Assembly: GCA_009792885.1 (NCBI GenBank)
Contig: WMCF01000003.1
Location: 19,744,477 to 19,808,476, forward strand
Direction: 5' to 3'
Source: Eremophila alpestris peregrina
Taxonomy: Eukaryota > Chordata > Aves > Passeriformes > Alaudidae
DNA length: 64,000 nt
Positions within the stretch are counted from its first letter, which is position 1. The number at the start of each line of letters is the position of its first letter. Positions 1 through 13,000 of the stretch are shown in pieces. Both the position numbers and the translations under genes were made by a program. The notes beneath the pieces are model-generated. The model was given only the letters and a program-made list of their open reading frames with translations, was not told the origin of the DNA and did not search any database.

Positions 1-1284
1 AGACAGTGGGTAGGGTTTTTCAGAGCTGTGTTGTATCAGTAGAACTGCATAAGTAGGAAGCTGAAATTTATCACTCAAGTGCTTCCGTGTGACAAGAAGT
101 GATGTTGCATCTTCCAGTGAAGACTGGCTTGGTGCTTACAGTATGACTCCTTGAAGACCTTTTACCTGATATATTGTATGACCTTGGTAAGAAAAGTCCA
201 GCTCAGAAAAAAAAAATGAAGACAAATACTTCTTATTTGTAGTCTTTATAGTTCAGTAGAAGACAAGCCCTCTGCATCTTGGTGTTATATATGGAGTTTT
301 CTTTCTAGCATTCCTTTTTTCCATCTGAGCAGACAATGTGAAAAAAAGCCTGAGAGTATTGTCTTCCACATATTTTTATGCTCCAAAATCAGACAATAGC
401 AGCATTAGCACTGCATGCACAGTCTTGTTGCTTTTTCTTTATGTGAATATATTTGTGCATACAATAATCTAAATGCCTTGTCGCATAGTGCCTCCCAGAC
501 GTGTGCATTTTTGTACAATCCATAAATCCCTTGGATAGTACCTTTTACATTCCTCCAGTCTTGTCTGTTTTCTGCTCCTCTCGCTATTGCTATGGTTTAG
601 AATATTTATGTTTTTTCCTTTGTCATCAAATTCATTATATGCAGAATTCATTATATGCATTATGTGACATGTAGAGAGTAGTAACGAGGACGAGGTGCCT
701 GTGATTCTTCAGAGGAGCAAGTATTTGTCCAAGTGGTTACAACTCTGTAAGGCTGGGGCAACAGACCATGAGCTTGAGTTGTACTCATCTTTTTCAAATA
801 ACAGCCTTGCCTGTTTTAGGTAATTTCCAGAATTACAAGGGCCACAAAAAGGCACTTTTATTGGAAAGAGAATGTTGCCAGAACACAGGCATTTGCTTCT
901 AATCCTGGAAAGTGCCTACATATCTGGATATCTGGAATTTTACTAAAAGTTCATTCTTACATTTAACAACTATTGTAGAGATGTTACAGGTTTTATAACA
1001 CAGCAGTTACAATTTTCTTTTGCTGCCGGGACATGCATAGTTGGACTTTGAGTATTAAGGTGACTTGGTTTTATAGGCCATATGGAAAATAGTACCAATA
1101 AAATACCACAGAACTCTTTAAAGTAGCCTAAAATAGAGCATGGTGGATGGGATAAAAAAAAAATTATTTCTATTCTGTTTAAGATGACTGGTATGATTTG
1201 TTTGCCACCTCTTTAAATCTTTTCATCACACTGTGCTACCTTGTATTTGTTTCATTCAGAACCATTAGAAATTCCTGGCTGGAG
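1..1284. other. Non-coding stretch, nothing recognised
   Basis: Unique-looking AT-rich DNA. The open frames are short (63 codons at most, minus strand 469-660), have no recognisable domain and no convincing splice context. No repeat family, RNA gene or CpG-rich promoter is visible. It ends where similarity to a CR1 3' region becomes clear. Confidence 0.6.
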
Positions 1285-2003
1285 TGCAAGCACTGGATAG
1301 TGAAGGGAGATCATGGGTGATGAATGGATTTAGAGCAACTCCTCTGAAAAGGACTTGGGGAAAATGGTAGATGAAAAAATTAAATATGAGCTTGCAACAT
1401 GTGTTTGGAGCCCAGAAAGTCAGTCAAATCCCAGTCTGCCTAAAAAAACATGGTCAGCAGGTCAAGGGAGGTGGTTCTCCCTCTCAATTCTGCTCTCATG
1501 ACACCCGACCTGGAGTGTTGCACCCAGCTCCAGTCCTCAGAACAGGAAGGATGGTCTGTTGGAACAAGACCAGAGGATGTCCACAAAGGTTGATCAGAGG
1601 GCTGGAGCACCTCTGCTATGAAGTCAGACTGACGTGGAGTTGTTCAGCCTGAGGAAGGTCTGACTGGGGAGCTGTCACTACAGCCTTTCCATATAATAAA
1701 AGGGTCTTGTAGGAAAGGTCTAGAAAGACATTTTACCAAGGCCTGTAATGACAAGACAAAGGTGAACTGAAAGAGGGTAGGCTTAGATTACATCTTAGGC
1801 AGAAGTGCTTTACTCAGAGGGTGCTGAGGCACTGGAACAGGTTGCTCAGCACAGTTACCTATGCTTTGTCCTTGGAAGTGTTCAAGGTCAAGTTGCACAG
1901 AGTTTTGAGTAATCCAATCCAGTGAAAGGTGTCTCTACTTCTGGCAGCAGTGATAAACTTAGATGGTCTTCAAAGGTTCCTTCCAATCCAAACTGTTCTC
2001 TAA
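1285..2003 (+). repeat. CR1 LINE, 5'-truncated 3' end (copy 1)
   Basis: The DNA runs collinearly with the 3' part of a CR1 non-LTR retrotransposon in sense orientation. A decayed end of the reverse-transcriptase ORF (frame 1371-1652) contains CR1-typical strings such as KLNMS, QK and IRGLEHLCYEVRL. It is followed by the 3' UTR hallmarks 'GAGGCACTGGAACAGGTTGC' (about 1825), 'GAAGTGTTCAAGG' (about 1876) and 'GGTTCCTTCCAATCCAAACTG' shortened at its end near 1995. Many small indels and stops show it is old and dead. CR1 copies are usually 5'-truncated and lack target-site duplications, as here. The left border is uncertain by about 40 bp; similarity is firm from about 1318. Confidence 0.9.
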
Positions 2004-2031
2004 TTACACTCAGGCTCCACAGTGTAATTAG
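2000..2031. repeat. 11-bp perfect inverted repeat at the CR1 3' border
   Basis: CTAATTACACT (2000-2010) and AGTGTAATTAG (2021-2031) are perfect reverse complements separated by a 10-nt spacer. It lies exactly where the CR1 tail microsatellite would be expected, so it may be a remodelled tail or unrelated flanking sequence. No function is implied. Confidence 0.7.
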
Positions 2032-2136
2032 GTAAATCTCTTTTGTCTTCAGCAAAGGCAGAGGAGAGGCAGCTGGACAGCGAGAACTCCTTATTCTTGG
2101 GAACCCTCCTCTTTCGGGTGAAAGTCTTTGAGACAT

Positions 2137-2525
2137 TGTGAAGAAGAAAAGGACTTTTGTACAGCAAACTAAGGTGGTTATGCAGAAGCTACTTTACTGT
2201 TTACAATAAGCAACAGTTATAGATTCTAGGATGCATACTTACATGATCACGCATTATTTGATTGGGTCTTCTGCCTTGTCCATGAGACTGGCACTTAATT
2301 GGTCAAAGTCTATCATCACATCGAGCCCACTTTTATTTGAGGTTTGCATTCTTGATGGTCAGTTTCTCAGGCTCTTCATTCTTATTTTAGTCTTGCTTTT
2401 GCTTCAGTGGTCTTGGTGAATTCCTGAGGGTTTAAATAGCAAAACTACAGGTGTTCTGCTGATAAAATTACGAAGAGTTTAGCTAATACACAAAATAACA
2501 TAACTCGTGTAAATACATTACTGCA
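2137..2525 (-). mobile_element. ERV LTR, copy 1 (solo LTR, older)
   Basis: This 389-bp block matches 23548-23947 along its whole length, with about four fifths or more of aligned positions identical by eye. Read on the minus strand it begins TGCAGTAATG and ends CTTCTTCACA, the TG...CA ends of a retroviral LTR. The polyadenylation signal of the sister copy (AATAAA) is changed here to AGTAAA on the minus strand. No gag, pol or env-like coding and no second LTR lies next to it, so it is a solo LTR. The flanks share only ACAT (2133-2136 and 2526-2529), so the target-site duplication is eroded or partial. It sits about 130 bp from CR1 copy 1. Confidence 0.8.
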
Positions 2526-5226
2526 ACATCTCGTCCTGACAAGATACCTACCTTTAGTGACTGTCTCATGGACTGTTCAGTTTAGTTACGCTGCAGTCAT
2601 GCTTGAATTGGAATAATGTAAGTAATTGTGACTCAGAGCCCTCTTGGAGTGGTGTAACATGACAGGACAGCCAGGAGTTTGATAGGTATTTCTAACAGAT
2701 TTGTAGTGCAATAGCTAAAACTTCTCAATCCCTCCAGCAAAGGATAAGCCCTGATGATGAGCTCATGTGTTTTGTTTGTGAAGAAGGGAACATCTGGACA
2801 TAGTTCAAATTATATTTAATATTGATGGTGAAGGAAAATTATGCTGGTGCCAAACATGACATAAAAATTAATCTAATTTAAAAAATAAAGCTGTTTCCTC
2901 ATGTAATTTTTCATTTCTCTCTCCAACAAAAAATGTAGGGGAGGTGGAAGGTGGCAGGTTTTAACTTGAATGTTGGCACCATCTAACAGGCTCAGTTGCA
3001 GTGGGAGAAAAGCCAAGCTGACCAGGAACCCCTGAAGCCCCCTTTTGTATCAGTAAATGTACACAGATGTGCAGGTGGGAGGTTACAGCTTTGCTGTGAC
3101 CAAAGCTCCAACAGCCAGGTTTGCATCTCACAGTTCAGCACTAACTAAACTGATTTCCAGTTGTAGTGGGATTTCAAATTAGAATATGAACATGTGGAAG
3201 GGACAAGTGTGCAGGGTTTTACATAACTGGATAGTTGAATTTAACTTGCAGAGCCCATCTGCTGGGGCAATGTGTCCCATGGAAGTACACAATCAGAAAT
3301 GTCCTGAATACGGTTAGAAAAGGATGTGTGAGACTGCTAAGGACACATCTGGTTTTGTTCTCTTTAACTCAGGTGTTGTGTAGATGGTTTAGTCACCTGG
3401 AGAAGATGAATCCTAAGGGGATACTTACCTCAGTTAGACCAGTTTTCTCAGGAGCACAAAAACTACTATTTACTGCGCATGTTATCCCAAGAAGAAAGAG
3501 AGAGAAAGGCAACTTTCCCTGCAAATCTTGAAGTCTCAGCATTTTAGTCCAATATCATGAGTCAGATTAGCAAACAGGGCTGCTCTTACATTAACTAAAG
3601 CAAGCAGGTGTTAAGGGTGACAAATTGGATTAAAATGCAGAATTTTTAAGCATACCTGATAACCTTACTGGTGCCTTTGAACTTCATGATGGTAACAGGG
3701 GAAACCTAATTGTCATTCAGAGTAGAAAGCTGTATGGGGGGAGAGGGGCTAGCAGCTGGTTTGTTTTTTATTTATTTAAAAAACACAAGAAGGAGGTGTG
3801 TCTACCAATTGCCTATCTGTTTCTAGTGGATTTCCCAGAAACCCAGTGTGCTACATCAAAGACAATTGGAGGGGTGGCTGGGAGAGACTGTCTGCCTGGT
3901 AATGCCAGCTTTTTGTGACATTTAGCTACAGCAGAGAACAGATCACAGATCTGAGAGAAAACAACCTAATGAGAGTATTCAGAGGTGTTGAAATAAAGAT
4001 AATATAGTCTAGATGGTGACATAAAAGACAGCTTTGTGTCTGGAATGGTAATGAGGATGCTTCCACCTTTTAGTCTCCTGACAGACTTTGAAGTAAAGAG
4101 GGGAAGAAATACAGGCAAAAGGGAAGAGTCAGTGGTGGCCAGAATACAGGATTGGAGAGATCATAAAATACTGGCAGGAGTTACCAGAAAATGCTGGAAA
4201 TGCACCCATCGTAAACTTTGCCCAAGATTGTCAAAAAAAAGGCAAAGCCATGGTTTTACCATTTGCAAACTTGCTGATAGTTAGCCCCAAATGGGTGTAG
4301 TCTAAATAAAGAGCCTAAGGAAACAGACTACAGAAAGCCTTTTATTGTTAGCCCCATCAGAGCTTTCCCAGGGCTGTTGCAGTGAGTCCATGAGCTCCAT
4401 CACACACTTTGGTGTTTGTGGCGGTTTGCAGGCACTGCCACACCAGATCCTGCTGCCTGCTGAAAGTTCAGCAGCAGGGCAGGTTTTGTCCTCCCATGAG
4501 ATCTTGCCCATCTGATTTCTTCTGCCTTGAAGCTCCTGCGTGACTTAGTTTACCATCTTGCAGTGCTTCCTTGCAGCCTTCTTTTGAACAAGCCTTTCTA
4601 TGTGGTAAGTTTTGTAAAAGCTATGGTTGATTCATAGCACATGATTGCTTGGAAGCTGTCTTAAATCCCTTCTTTTGGTTAGCAGAATGAAACCTGATAG
4701 CTTGACCTAGAAATTGAAAGAAAAGAGGCAGAAGGGAAAGGAGAGTTAATGGATTAACTCTGCAGAGCAGCTGTGATAAAGGTTCCATGTTTCATTCTGC
4801 TGCTCTTTCAACAAAGAGAGGCTTTACTTGAAGTGTCTGCTTTAACCCATGTGGATGGATCTCTGCTAGTTGGTGACCCAGAAGAGCAGAGAATTTTCAT
4901 CTGCACTAAAGGGGACTGCACAGGTTCTTTTTCTTCCCTGGCAAACTTATTTTAAAAATACAGTTCCATTTTATTTAGTGAGATTAATGAAATGCTAAAA
5001 AGACAGAGGCAAACAACAGAGGGAAAATGTTTTCTGGTTAGCCTAATGGTGAACATGGTTAGAAAGGATGCTGCATGTGGCAGGCACCACAGGGGGAGAT
5101 GCCAGTGAGAGAAGGATCTATTCACTGACCAAATCTTAGTTATATTTTAAACATAAAGTGTCCTGTTATCACTGTGTTTCTGAAAGCACATAATGCTGCT
5201 GTGTATTTTGTGGGAGACTTGTAACT

Positions 5227-5246
5227 GATTGATTGATTGAGTGATT
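5227..5246 (+). repeat. (GATT)n microsatellite
   Basis: Five GATT units, one of them changed to GAGT. It is a short simple repeat. Confidence 0.85.
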
Positions 5247-5997
5247 AAGCAGTGGTTTAATTTCCATATTATTCTAAAAAAGAAAATACTAGTGTTTATT
5301 TACTGCTTTGCAGGTGGCAAAGGTCTGCACATTTTCTTTAGATAAGCCTGTTTCCTATTAAGAAGGTGCTGATCATTGACATTTAACATCTGTGTCCAAT
5401 AGAGAGCACGTAGCTCTCTGAGGGAACTTAGATTTGGGAATGAGGCAGGGACCTAAAACTGGTTGTGCTCTGCTGAGACATTCATATTTACTGGTGTCTG
5501 AGAGATGCTTAGAGGGCTTGCCTGATAAATTATTCTACTGTCTTGCTTGCCTCCGTGGCTGGACATTGGAAAGATCGCATTTTGCCGTTAAATGAAAAAT
5601 GCAAGGACAAGAAGGTGTCTATCTTCCTGGTCTGCCTGTGTGATGGCTTTGCTGGCACCATCCATCTTGCAAAGCTGTGCACTTTTAGTGACCTAAGAGA
5701 GAAACTCTGTGTCATGCAATGTACCCTGCTTCTGTTCAGCTGTAAAACGATCATTAAAAGAGCTCTGACCTTTCAGTTTCTTTCCTTATGCAGTTTCTGG
5801 TGTGATCTAACAGTGGTAGAGTAACAGCTGTGGAGTTGGTAGTTCCCCAAATAATTTTCTTCTGTTCGTTGAGAAACACTGCTCCCCAGCCAAGAAACTC
5901 ACAACACAGTTTTTAATAGATTTTATTTTTCATAAACAAGCAACAGCTTCTGTTTGCTTGGATTTGACACATTCAGGTCCATGGAATATGTAATCTT

Positions 5998-6125
5998 TTG
6001 TCTTTTTTTTAATTATTTTTTTACTTCTGAAATTTTAAATCTGTAATTTGATTATTTTGTAGCTTATAAACTTGATTTTTTTTTCCTTCTGAGACCTTTT
6101 TTATTTTACTCATGTAATTTTAATC
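5998..6125 (+). repeat. T-rich low-complexity tract
   Basis: Several runs of 7-9 T are interspersed with AATT and ATTTT. It shows no retroposon body and no target-site duplication. Confidence 0.7.
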
Positions 6126-9100
6126 TTTCTAACTCAAAGGGCAGTTCAGGTATGTGCTCTCTCTTTGCATTTAGACAGTGTTTGAGGTGCAGGTCTGCAA
6201 TTTTATCAGAAAACTGAGATGTGACACATGAGCTGCTTGGCCCTGCAAGTAATACTGATGACCTGGACTCTCAGATGGTTGAACTGCCTTGTCTCCCTTA
6301 AGTGAGTGTTCCAGTGAGGGTGTCCAGGGTCATCTTGTGCTTATGGCTTCTCTTCTGAATCAGTGAGGGAGTCCTGGAGGGGGTGTCCTTATATTTATCA
6401 GTGACCAATCAATTGAAGGTTTTTAAGTTTCAATAATTATCTCTTTGGAGGAATGCACATTGATTAAAAAGCTGCATTATCATCCAGAACAACTGGGCTA
6501 CACAGCTAAACAATAAGGGATGATCATAGGAAGATTCTGAACATGAGAAGTGCCACCTGAAGCAGGGATAAACAAGTTGTACATTGAAAAATGGAGGTTT
6601 TAGCCTCACACATGTACAGAGGTGACCTTCAGTGCTGTTGGATGATTCTTTATCAGTATATTACCAGGTTTTCCAAATCATAACATAACTTAGGTTGGGA
6701 CTTGGAGTTTTTCTTGTGCCATGACTTGTTGCTCTATACTTGTCAAGCAGAATATAAAAATTCAGAATACTAGAGTACAGATAAGGAGAAATTAAATGAT
6801 ACATTTATACTCTTATCACATCATAACTCCCAGTGTCTGGACTGAATGCTTTGAGATAGACTTATGACAAGAATAAATAATGCACCTCAGCTGGCTGGTG
6901 ATTCATTTCTTGATCCTTAAGTGAGAGTGAAGGCTTGAGGCAAAAGATGTTAGTTCTGTAATAGTAGTTAAAATACATATACACCTAAATGAATTGCAGT
7001 TAGGCATTTGAGACCTTCACTTGTGGTCTGTGGACAGGCCAAGTCTTTCAAAAGCAATGAGATTCAGGAATTTCAGACCCCGGACATGGAAGAGAATGAC
7101 ATCTGTTTGGAGCCTTTGAACCCAAGTTCTGAGGTTGCCATAATGAGATGCTGCAGTTGCAGATCTTATATAAAAAATAAAAATGCACATGATTTATATT
7201 TTTGTTCTTAATGATCACACACTCAAGCTTTTTTTTTTCATACTCCAGATGAGATTCTCCTCTCATCATGCAACTCTGGGAGCTTAAGCTTTATACAGAA
7301 TGCTAATACTGCAGGCTTTGTGACAAAACCCAAAATACTGACAGTGCTATGAGAAGGCTAAGTTGCTTCTGATTATCAACATAATGAATTTTCAAGACCT
7401 GTGATGACTTTCAAGAACTCTTCTGTTGTTCTGTTTTTTTGAAGAAGGTATATGAAAATCATCTGAGAGCAAACAGCATGTAGAATGGCACAGGAGGGAG
7501 TTTTTCATCACTGTTGTATATATCATTTAGCACAACCTTGAGTTCTGTCAGACTTAAATGGCAAGCTCACTGTTAATTTCAAAGATTTAAAGTGTTCTTT
7601 AATCTTTCCCTTACTTTGCTCACTCATAAATAGCATTATGGTTTTCACTGCTCAGTTCCAGGGTTCCCATCTGTACTATCAGGTTGTCCTTGATAGGTGG
7701 GAGAATCCATCTTGCTAAGGGTTCAAGAGGTCTGTCTCAAGAAACAAGGCCCATAAAATAAGGTTCAACAGCAGGTCTGTTTGCACTGTGGAGCCTGAAC
7801 ATACATTTAGTGACTGCCTGGATGTCAGAGCTGAAGAAAGAAATGAAAATAAAGAAAATAAATACTCAGTACTACTAAGTACCTGCCAATGCAGTGAGTA
7901 GGAGAAAGAAAATCATAAAAGGAGACACTTTTTATTAAGAAGTTTTCTTAAACAAGGATTAGTTCTTATGTTTTGAAATATGGTATTTTCACTAACTAAA
8001 TATAAAGGAATATTTTGTGAGAAGCTCTTGCACTCAACCCTTCTTTCCCTACAGCTTTCATACTAATAAGCTACAGAGATCCCAGAAGCAATTTTCTATA
8101 TGACTGTGACAGGTTTGTTAGTAGATTACATGGTCAAGGTGGAGTTATAAAGGGATTTTGTCTGTTTGGAGCTTGTGAGAGATTTCGAGTTTCAAACTCA
8201 CTTCAGTTAATTATTCCAAGAAGAGATAAAAGTTTGGCAAAAATGAGGGAAATCTCCCTTTCTAAATTATCTGACTTGATCCCTCACAATCTAATAGAGG
8301 TGAAAGATAGGTAATATTGACCTTTTCAATCCTGGAATTACAATCTGGTTGGCTAGCTTCAGTGATAATTCAGTGGATCTAGAGCCCAGTCTGCATGTAG
8401 CCCTATTAATGTTTGGCTGGATTCCAGTCTAAATAATATTCAGATTGGTACACTAGAAATTCAAATTTCCATTGCTAATATGCTGAGCTGGCCAACTTGT
8501 TTCATTATATTGTTTAATAGCATATTGCCCTGTTGACCAAGTCCATGTCAAACTGGAATGAATGCTCACAAAAAAATGCTGTGTCACCCCCTTCTCAGAA
8601 GCCACTGGAACTTCATGATGCCTGTATGACTTTGAACTGATACTCTTTCACACAGACACTCACAAGTGTTATTATGCCTTTCTTGTTGTACTAAAACATT
8701 CTCGTCATATTTTTAAGGATGTTTTGCTTTATGTTGTCTGTAGTAGACATGCATTTTCTTTATTGGGACATAAGGACTGAAACTGTTGTCTTTTGAATGG
8801 GATCAGATAGGCTACTGGTTTTGGAGCTATTTTGCAAATGCAGATTTTGTGAACTTTTATTTTTTGTTGATACAGAAAACCAAAAGGCAAAGGTAGCTTT
8901 TCAGCAATTGATAATTCTCCTAACTTTTAAGGGCATAGGAAAGATACTGAGGACAGTCACTGTACTGATCTGATTGATGTTATACGTTCAGCAGTGGTGG
9001 TTCAGTTCCCTGCTGCCCATCACCATACTACCTTGAAAGCAGGAGAATCAAATAAATATGTGTATTCTGGACTTGCCACCGTTGGGGCAGAATGTCAGTG

Positions 9101-10049
9101 TTGGACTAGTGATCTCATACCTGATTTAATTCAATCCTGGGCATGCCTATCAATTCTCATCAGAGGTTGTCTATTCTGCCTTTATATGGGGAGCCACTAT
9201 CAGCAGCATAAAAGCTTGTTTAAAAAAGATGGTGATAAAAAAGTGAGATTCCCCTGCTGATGCATCTGTAGCCAGGGTCACGTGTACTGGAAGGCACAGA
9301 GGAGCTGAAGAGATCTTCTCAACCATCTAAAAGATGCAGCAGTGTTAATTTAGTCTGTTGTTATATAAGATGTACCACTCCATGCAGGCAGATGCAGGTA
9401 GAGTCACTGCTGAAAATAGTTGCTGGTAAGTACTCATCATTTTTTCATGTGTCAATTATATTTGTGAATAGCCTTAATTTCCCTTATCTGTGTGACCTGG
9501 CCCATATTCCAAGGTCTCAGCTTGAAGGGCCATTTAAGGTCCTTGCATTTCAAGAGTCCCAGGATAGGGAAGAGTTATTCCAGCCATTTATCTTTCTGCC
9601 AAGTCAGAAGCTGTTCAGCTCCCTCATGTCCAGCTCCCTCATCCCTTTTGTGCTGCCCACCTGCGTGGGGCAGCACAGGGGGAGGGCAGTGGGAGATGGG
9701 GAAAGAGGGCAAGAAAACAAGTCCTGGCTGGAAACTGCAGAGGAAGATGTGATACCTTTTATGGAGCAAAATAATACCTTCCACAAAAACAATCAATAAA
9801 TTAGGTGGATGTTTTATTAGGTGCTTGTCAGGTAAAGAGCCTGTGGGGCCACACAGAGTTCTCAGGAACTGTTTGAACTCTGCAGAAGGTTGAACGTGGC
9901 TCATTTAGACTGGCTTGCTGGTTTTAGGCTGTCTTTATGTTGACAGGGCCTATTTTTTCCTAATCCTGATGATTCTATGGAAGATAATTTGTCTCATTTA
10001 TATATATAGCCAACATCTACTTTGATTAATTGGACTTTGAGGTGAGGGG

Positions 10050-10078
10050 TTGAGGTTTGAGGAGGCCTCAAACCTCAA
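10050..10078. repeat. Perfect 13-bp hairpin with 3-nt loop
   Basis: TTGAGGTTTGAGG (10050-10062) is followed by AGG and then its exact reverse complement CCTCAAACCTCAA (10066-10078). The left arm is itself preceded by a related TTTGAGGTGAGG (10037-10048). The arms are too short for a canonical microRNA precursor. No T-run follows on either strand. Confidence 0.85.
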
Positions 10079-13000
10079 ATCCAAGCTGAGAGATTCCCTG
10101 GTGCTGTGGTTCCATATTGCAGTCTGCCAGTTCAGCTCCAGCCATGTGTCTCTTTGCAGTCAGCAGCTTTGTCAGCAGTGTTGACTTGCTTGTGCTCTCT
10201 GGGGGCACCAGCTGGAGTCCTTTGGAAATGCTGTCTGTGAAATAAGTCACAAGGTATTTTCTTTCTTAGGCATGAATTTAGTTTTCAGGGCAGTGACCAT
10301 TTCCAAAATGATGCCAGTTTGTCTTTCATGCAAAAGTTCTCCTTTGCCTGAGACTTCATAAGCTTTATGGTTATTATTTCTGAAATTTCAGTCATAACAG
10401 TTCTTCAGGCCAACTAGCTTTGTTCTTGCATAAATTTTGTGGTGCTTTTTGTTTGCTGGTTTGCAAGAAAATTTCTGTAATGCAAAATGTAAGGCTTCTA
10501 CGTTGGGATGAAATATAATTGTTCTCAAAAGTGCAGATTATAGTGTGGGAAAGCAGCCAATTCCTGATTGAAAATAATTTCATACTGCTGTGTGTAAGCT
10601 TGACTCAATTTACATAAGGTCGCTGTTCTGTCTGTCGATGCTTGTCACAAACTCAGGAGATGATGTAGTCTATATGAAATGGAACAGGTTTTATTTGTTG
10701 TTGTTGCTGGGTTTGGGATTTCTGCATTTTCATTTGTGGCTTTGTTTTAAGTAAACATATCCTACTGATGGCAAACAGGGCTTAGAGCATCTTCTTATTA
10801 AGGACAGCTCTAGTGCCGTCTGTTCTCAGCTTTTATGGTACATACACTGACAACTGTGAAGCAGATTCCCTGTTTTCAGGAGATAAAGCTCAGCTTTGGG
10901 TTCTACTGGAATCCTCCTGGTTAGGTCTACCATATTGGGTATGTAATTATGTGTCTACAGTTGTGTATGCAGGTAGCTATTTGTAACCAGAACAGTGCTC
11001 ATATGAGGAAAGATTTGCTGACAGAACTGCTTTCAGAAGAAGCTTGAAGAATTTCCACTTCGTGTGATAAAGCAATTTCTAAATTTCACTGGGTATTTTA
11101 GCTGTGATTTGACTCTGTTAAGATGATGTTTCCAGTCAACTTTGCCTGTGACAGGAGTAGTTTCTGCCCCCAACCATTTGTCCCCTTGCTCATCTGTTTT
11201 GTTAGTGTAAAAGTTTGTGCAACTTCATGGTAAATCAGATTGAGGAGCTGACACGGGGTTTTTGGTCAGGGCAGCCTAAGGGTAATAAGAAGAGGCTGGG
11301 GTAGGGAGGAAGGACTGCTTTCAGCAGCAGTGTCAGCTGATGGCAGCTTTGCCCATTAATGATACTGCAGCCAGAGGCACTGGGGTTTTTCAGAGAGGAA
11401 GCATCAGTCATTTCTGGAAACTGACTTTTGCAAACCACTATAGGCTCGATGTGGTGTGTGTTGGATAAAAAAATCTATCCAAATCCAAGAAGCCAGTTTC
11501 CCCTTAATAATACTCTGGATGGATGAAGTAAATGTTTGACCTTTTATATTGCCCTGTGTGCATTTGCCTTCAATGTGCGTGTGTGCCTGCTTCAACACCA
11601 AGAGGTTATAAACTTAGCTTGTTTCAGGCTCCTTAGTTCTGCTCTGAGTCATGTCAACCATGGGCACAACACAGCTGTGATTCCAATTTGGAGCTGAAGA
11701 ATATCAAGTCTTTTGCTCATAGAGAGCCTCCAGATTCACGAGGCATCTGCCAGGTAACCAGTCTGAGAGGAACTGAGGGCCCATGTTCTGGCAAATGCTT
11801 TTTATGAGGATAATGATTATGTTCAAGGGGATAGAATGTACATGAGATGACAGAGAGAGACCTTTTTCCACTTTTATTGTGAAGATGCTGGATTGCAGCT
11901 GGAAGTAAGTGATAAGGAACATAGCAGAGCTAGAAATGAGCACTGACAGTCTTGCCTCCTTTCAAGTGTGTTGTGCCCTCTTGGGACATCAAGGAGCTTT
12001 CTGGTTTATAAAGGCCAGTAAATGGCTGATTAGTGAGCAGAAAGGAGCTGTAAATCCTTCCAAAAACATACTTTGCATTTTTATTAAGTAAAAAGTCCCC
12101 TTGAATGATGTATGATCAAATGTGTTTGTATTTCCTATCAACTAAGCTAATTGATATGACTCACTGTACAGAAAAGCTTCTTTCCTACATTCCATTGCTT
12201 TATCTTAGTCTAGATAAGCTAGAAAAACATATTCTTGTAAACTGGCAGTGACCTTCAGGGCCAATATATTACATAAGTTTTTAAGCAGAAATAAGCATGT
12301 TGTTTCATTGTTCTCTGCCCTTTTTCCACAGCTAATCTAGATGCCCTCTAATGCTGTCCACCAATAGAGCATGGACTGTTTGCTTATTCAATGCTTTTGA
12401 ACTGAGGAAAGCCTTAGGAAACCAAATTAACTTCATTCAGTGAGATGTCAATACAGTCCTGAATGTGATAACCAAAAACAGTGAATATAGCAAAAATAGG
12501 CAGCAGCACAGATGTCCTCCAGTTTCTTCACAATCCCTATTCATGCTGTCAGCTTCGTTTGAGATGGGGAAATAAGGTGTACTGGAATTCCAGTGCTACC
12601 AGGGAAACCTCAAGCAAAATCTGTGGATAAGTGTCCCTGACTGACTTGAGGATTGTGCTGACCTGCCCTTACTCTACTTCACTGTGAATGGTTTTTTAAA
12701 TCTTTCCTATTTTCAAGTGAAATAATGTAAGCAGCTAGAGAGCAATCTGAATCCAGGCTTTTCTTATATGGTCACTTTAACAAAATGTATATTTTCATTA
12801 ATCAAATACAATTGCAATTAATTTTATTGAATTACTTAATTAGAATGAAGAGAATTCTGTGGAGAAAATACATGGAACTAATGAACTTGATGCTATTTAA
12901 GCATCTGGAATTGAAGTAATCCTTAATTTCAGTGCACATAACAGAAGTAATTTGGGTTCAATTAATTCTCTGTTTTCTAGACTGTACCTTTAAAATTCTT

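Larger units (their letters stand above)
2530..10049. other. Non-coding stretch with simple-sequence tracts
   Basis: I see no recognisable gene or dispersed repeat. Frames reach 135 codons (9392-9799) but have no domain. Local features are a (GATT)n run at 5227-5246 and a T-rich low-complexity stretch at about 5998-6125. There are isolated splice-like sites, for example GTAAGTAC at 9427. The composition is ordinary avian intron or intergenic DNA. Confidence 0.55.

Noticed and set aside
2750..2830. C/D-box snoRNA (CTGATGATGAGC)
   Set aside because: No matching D box or terminal stem at the required spacing.
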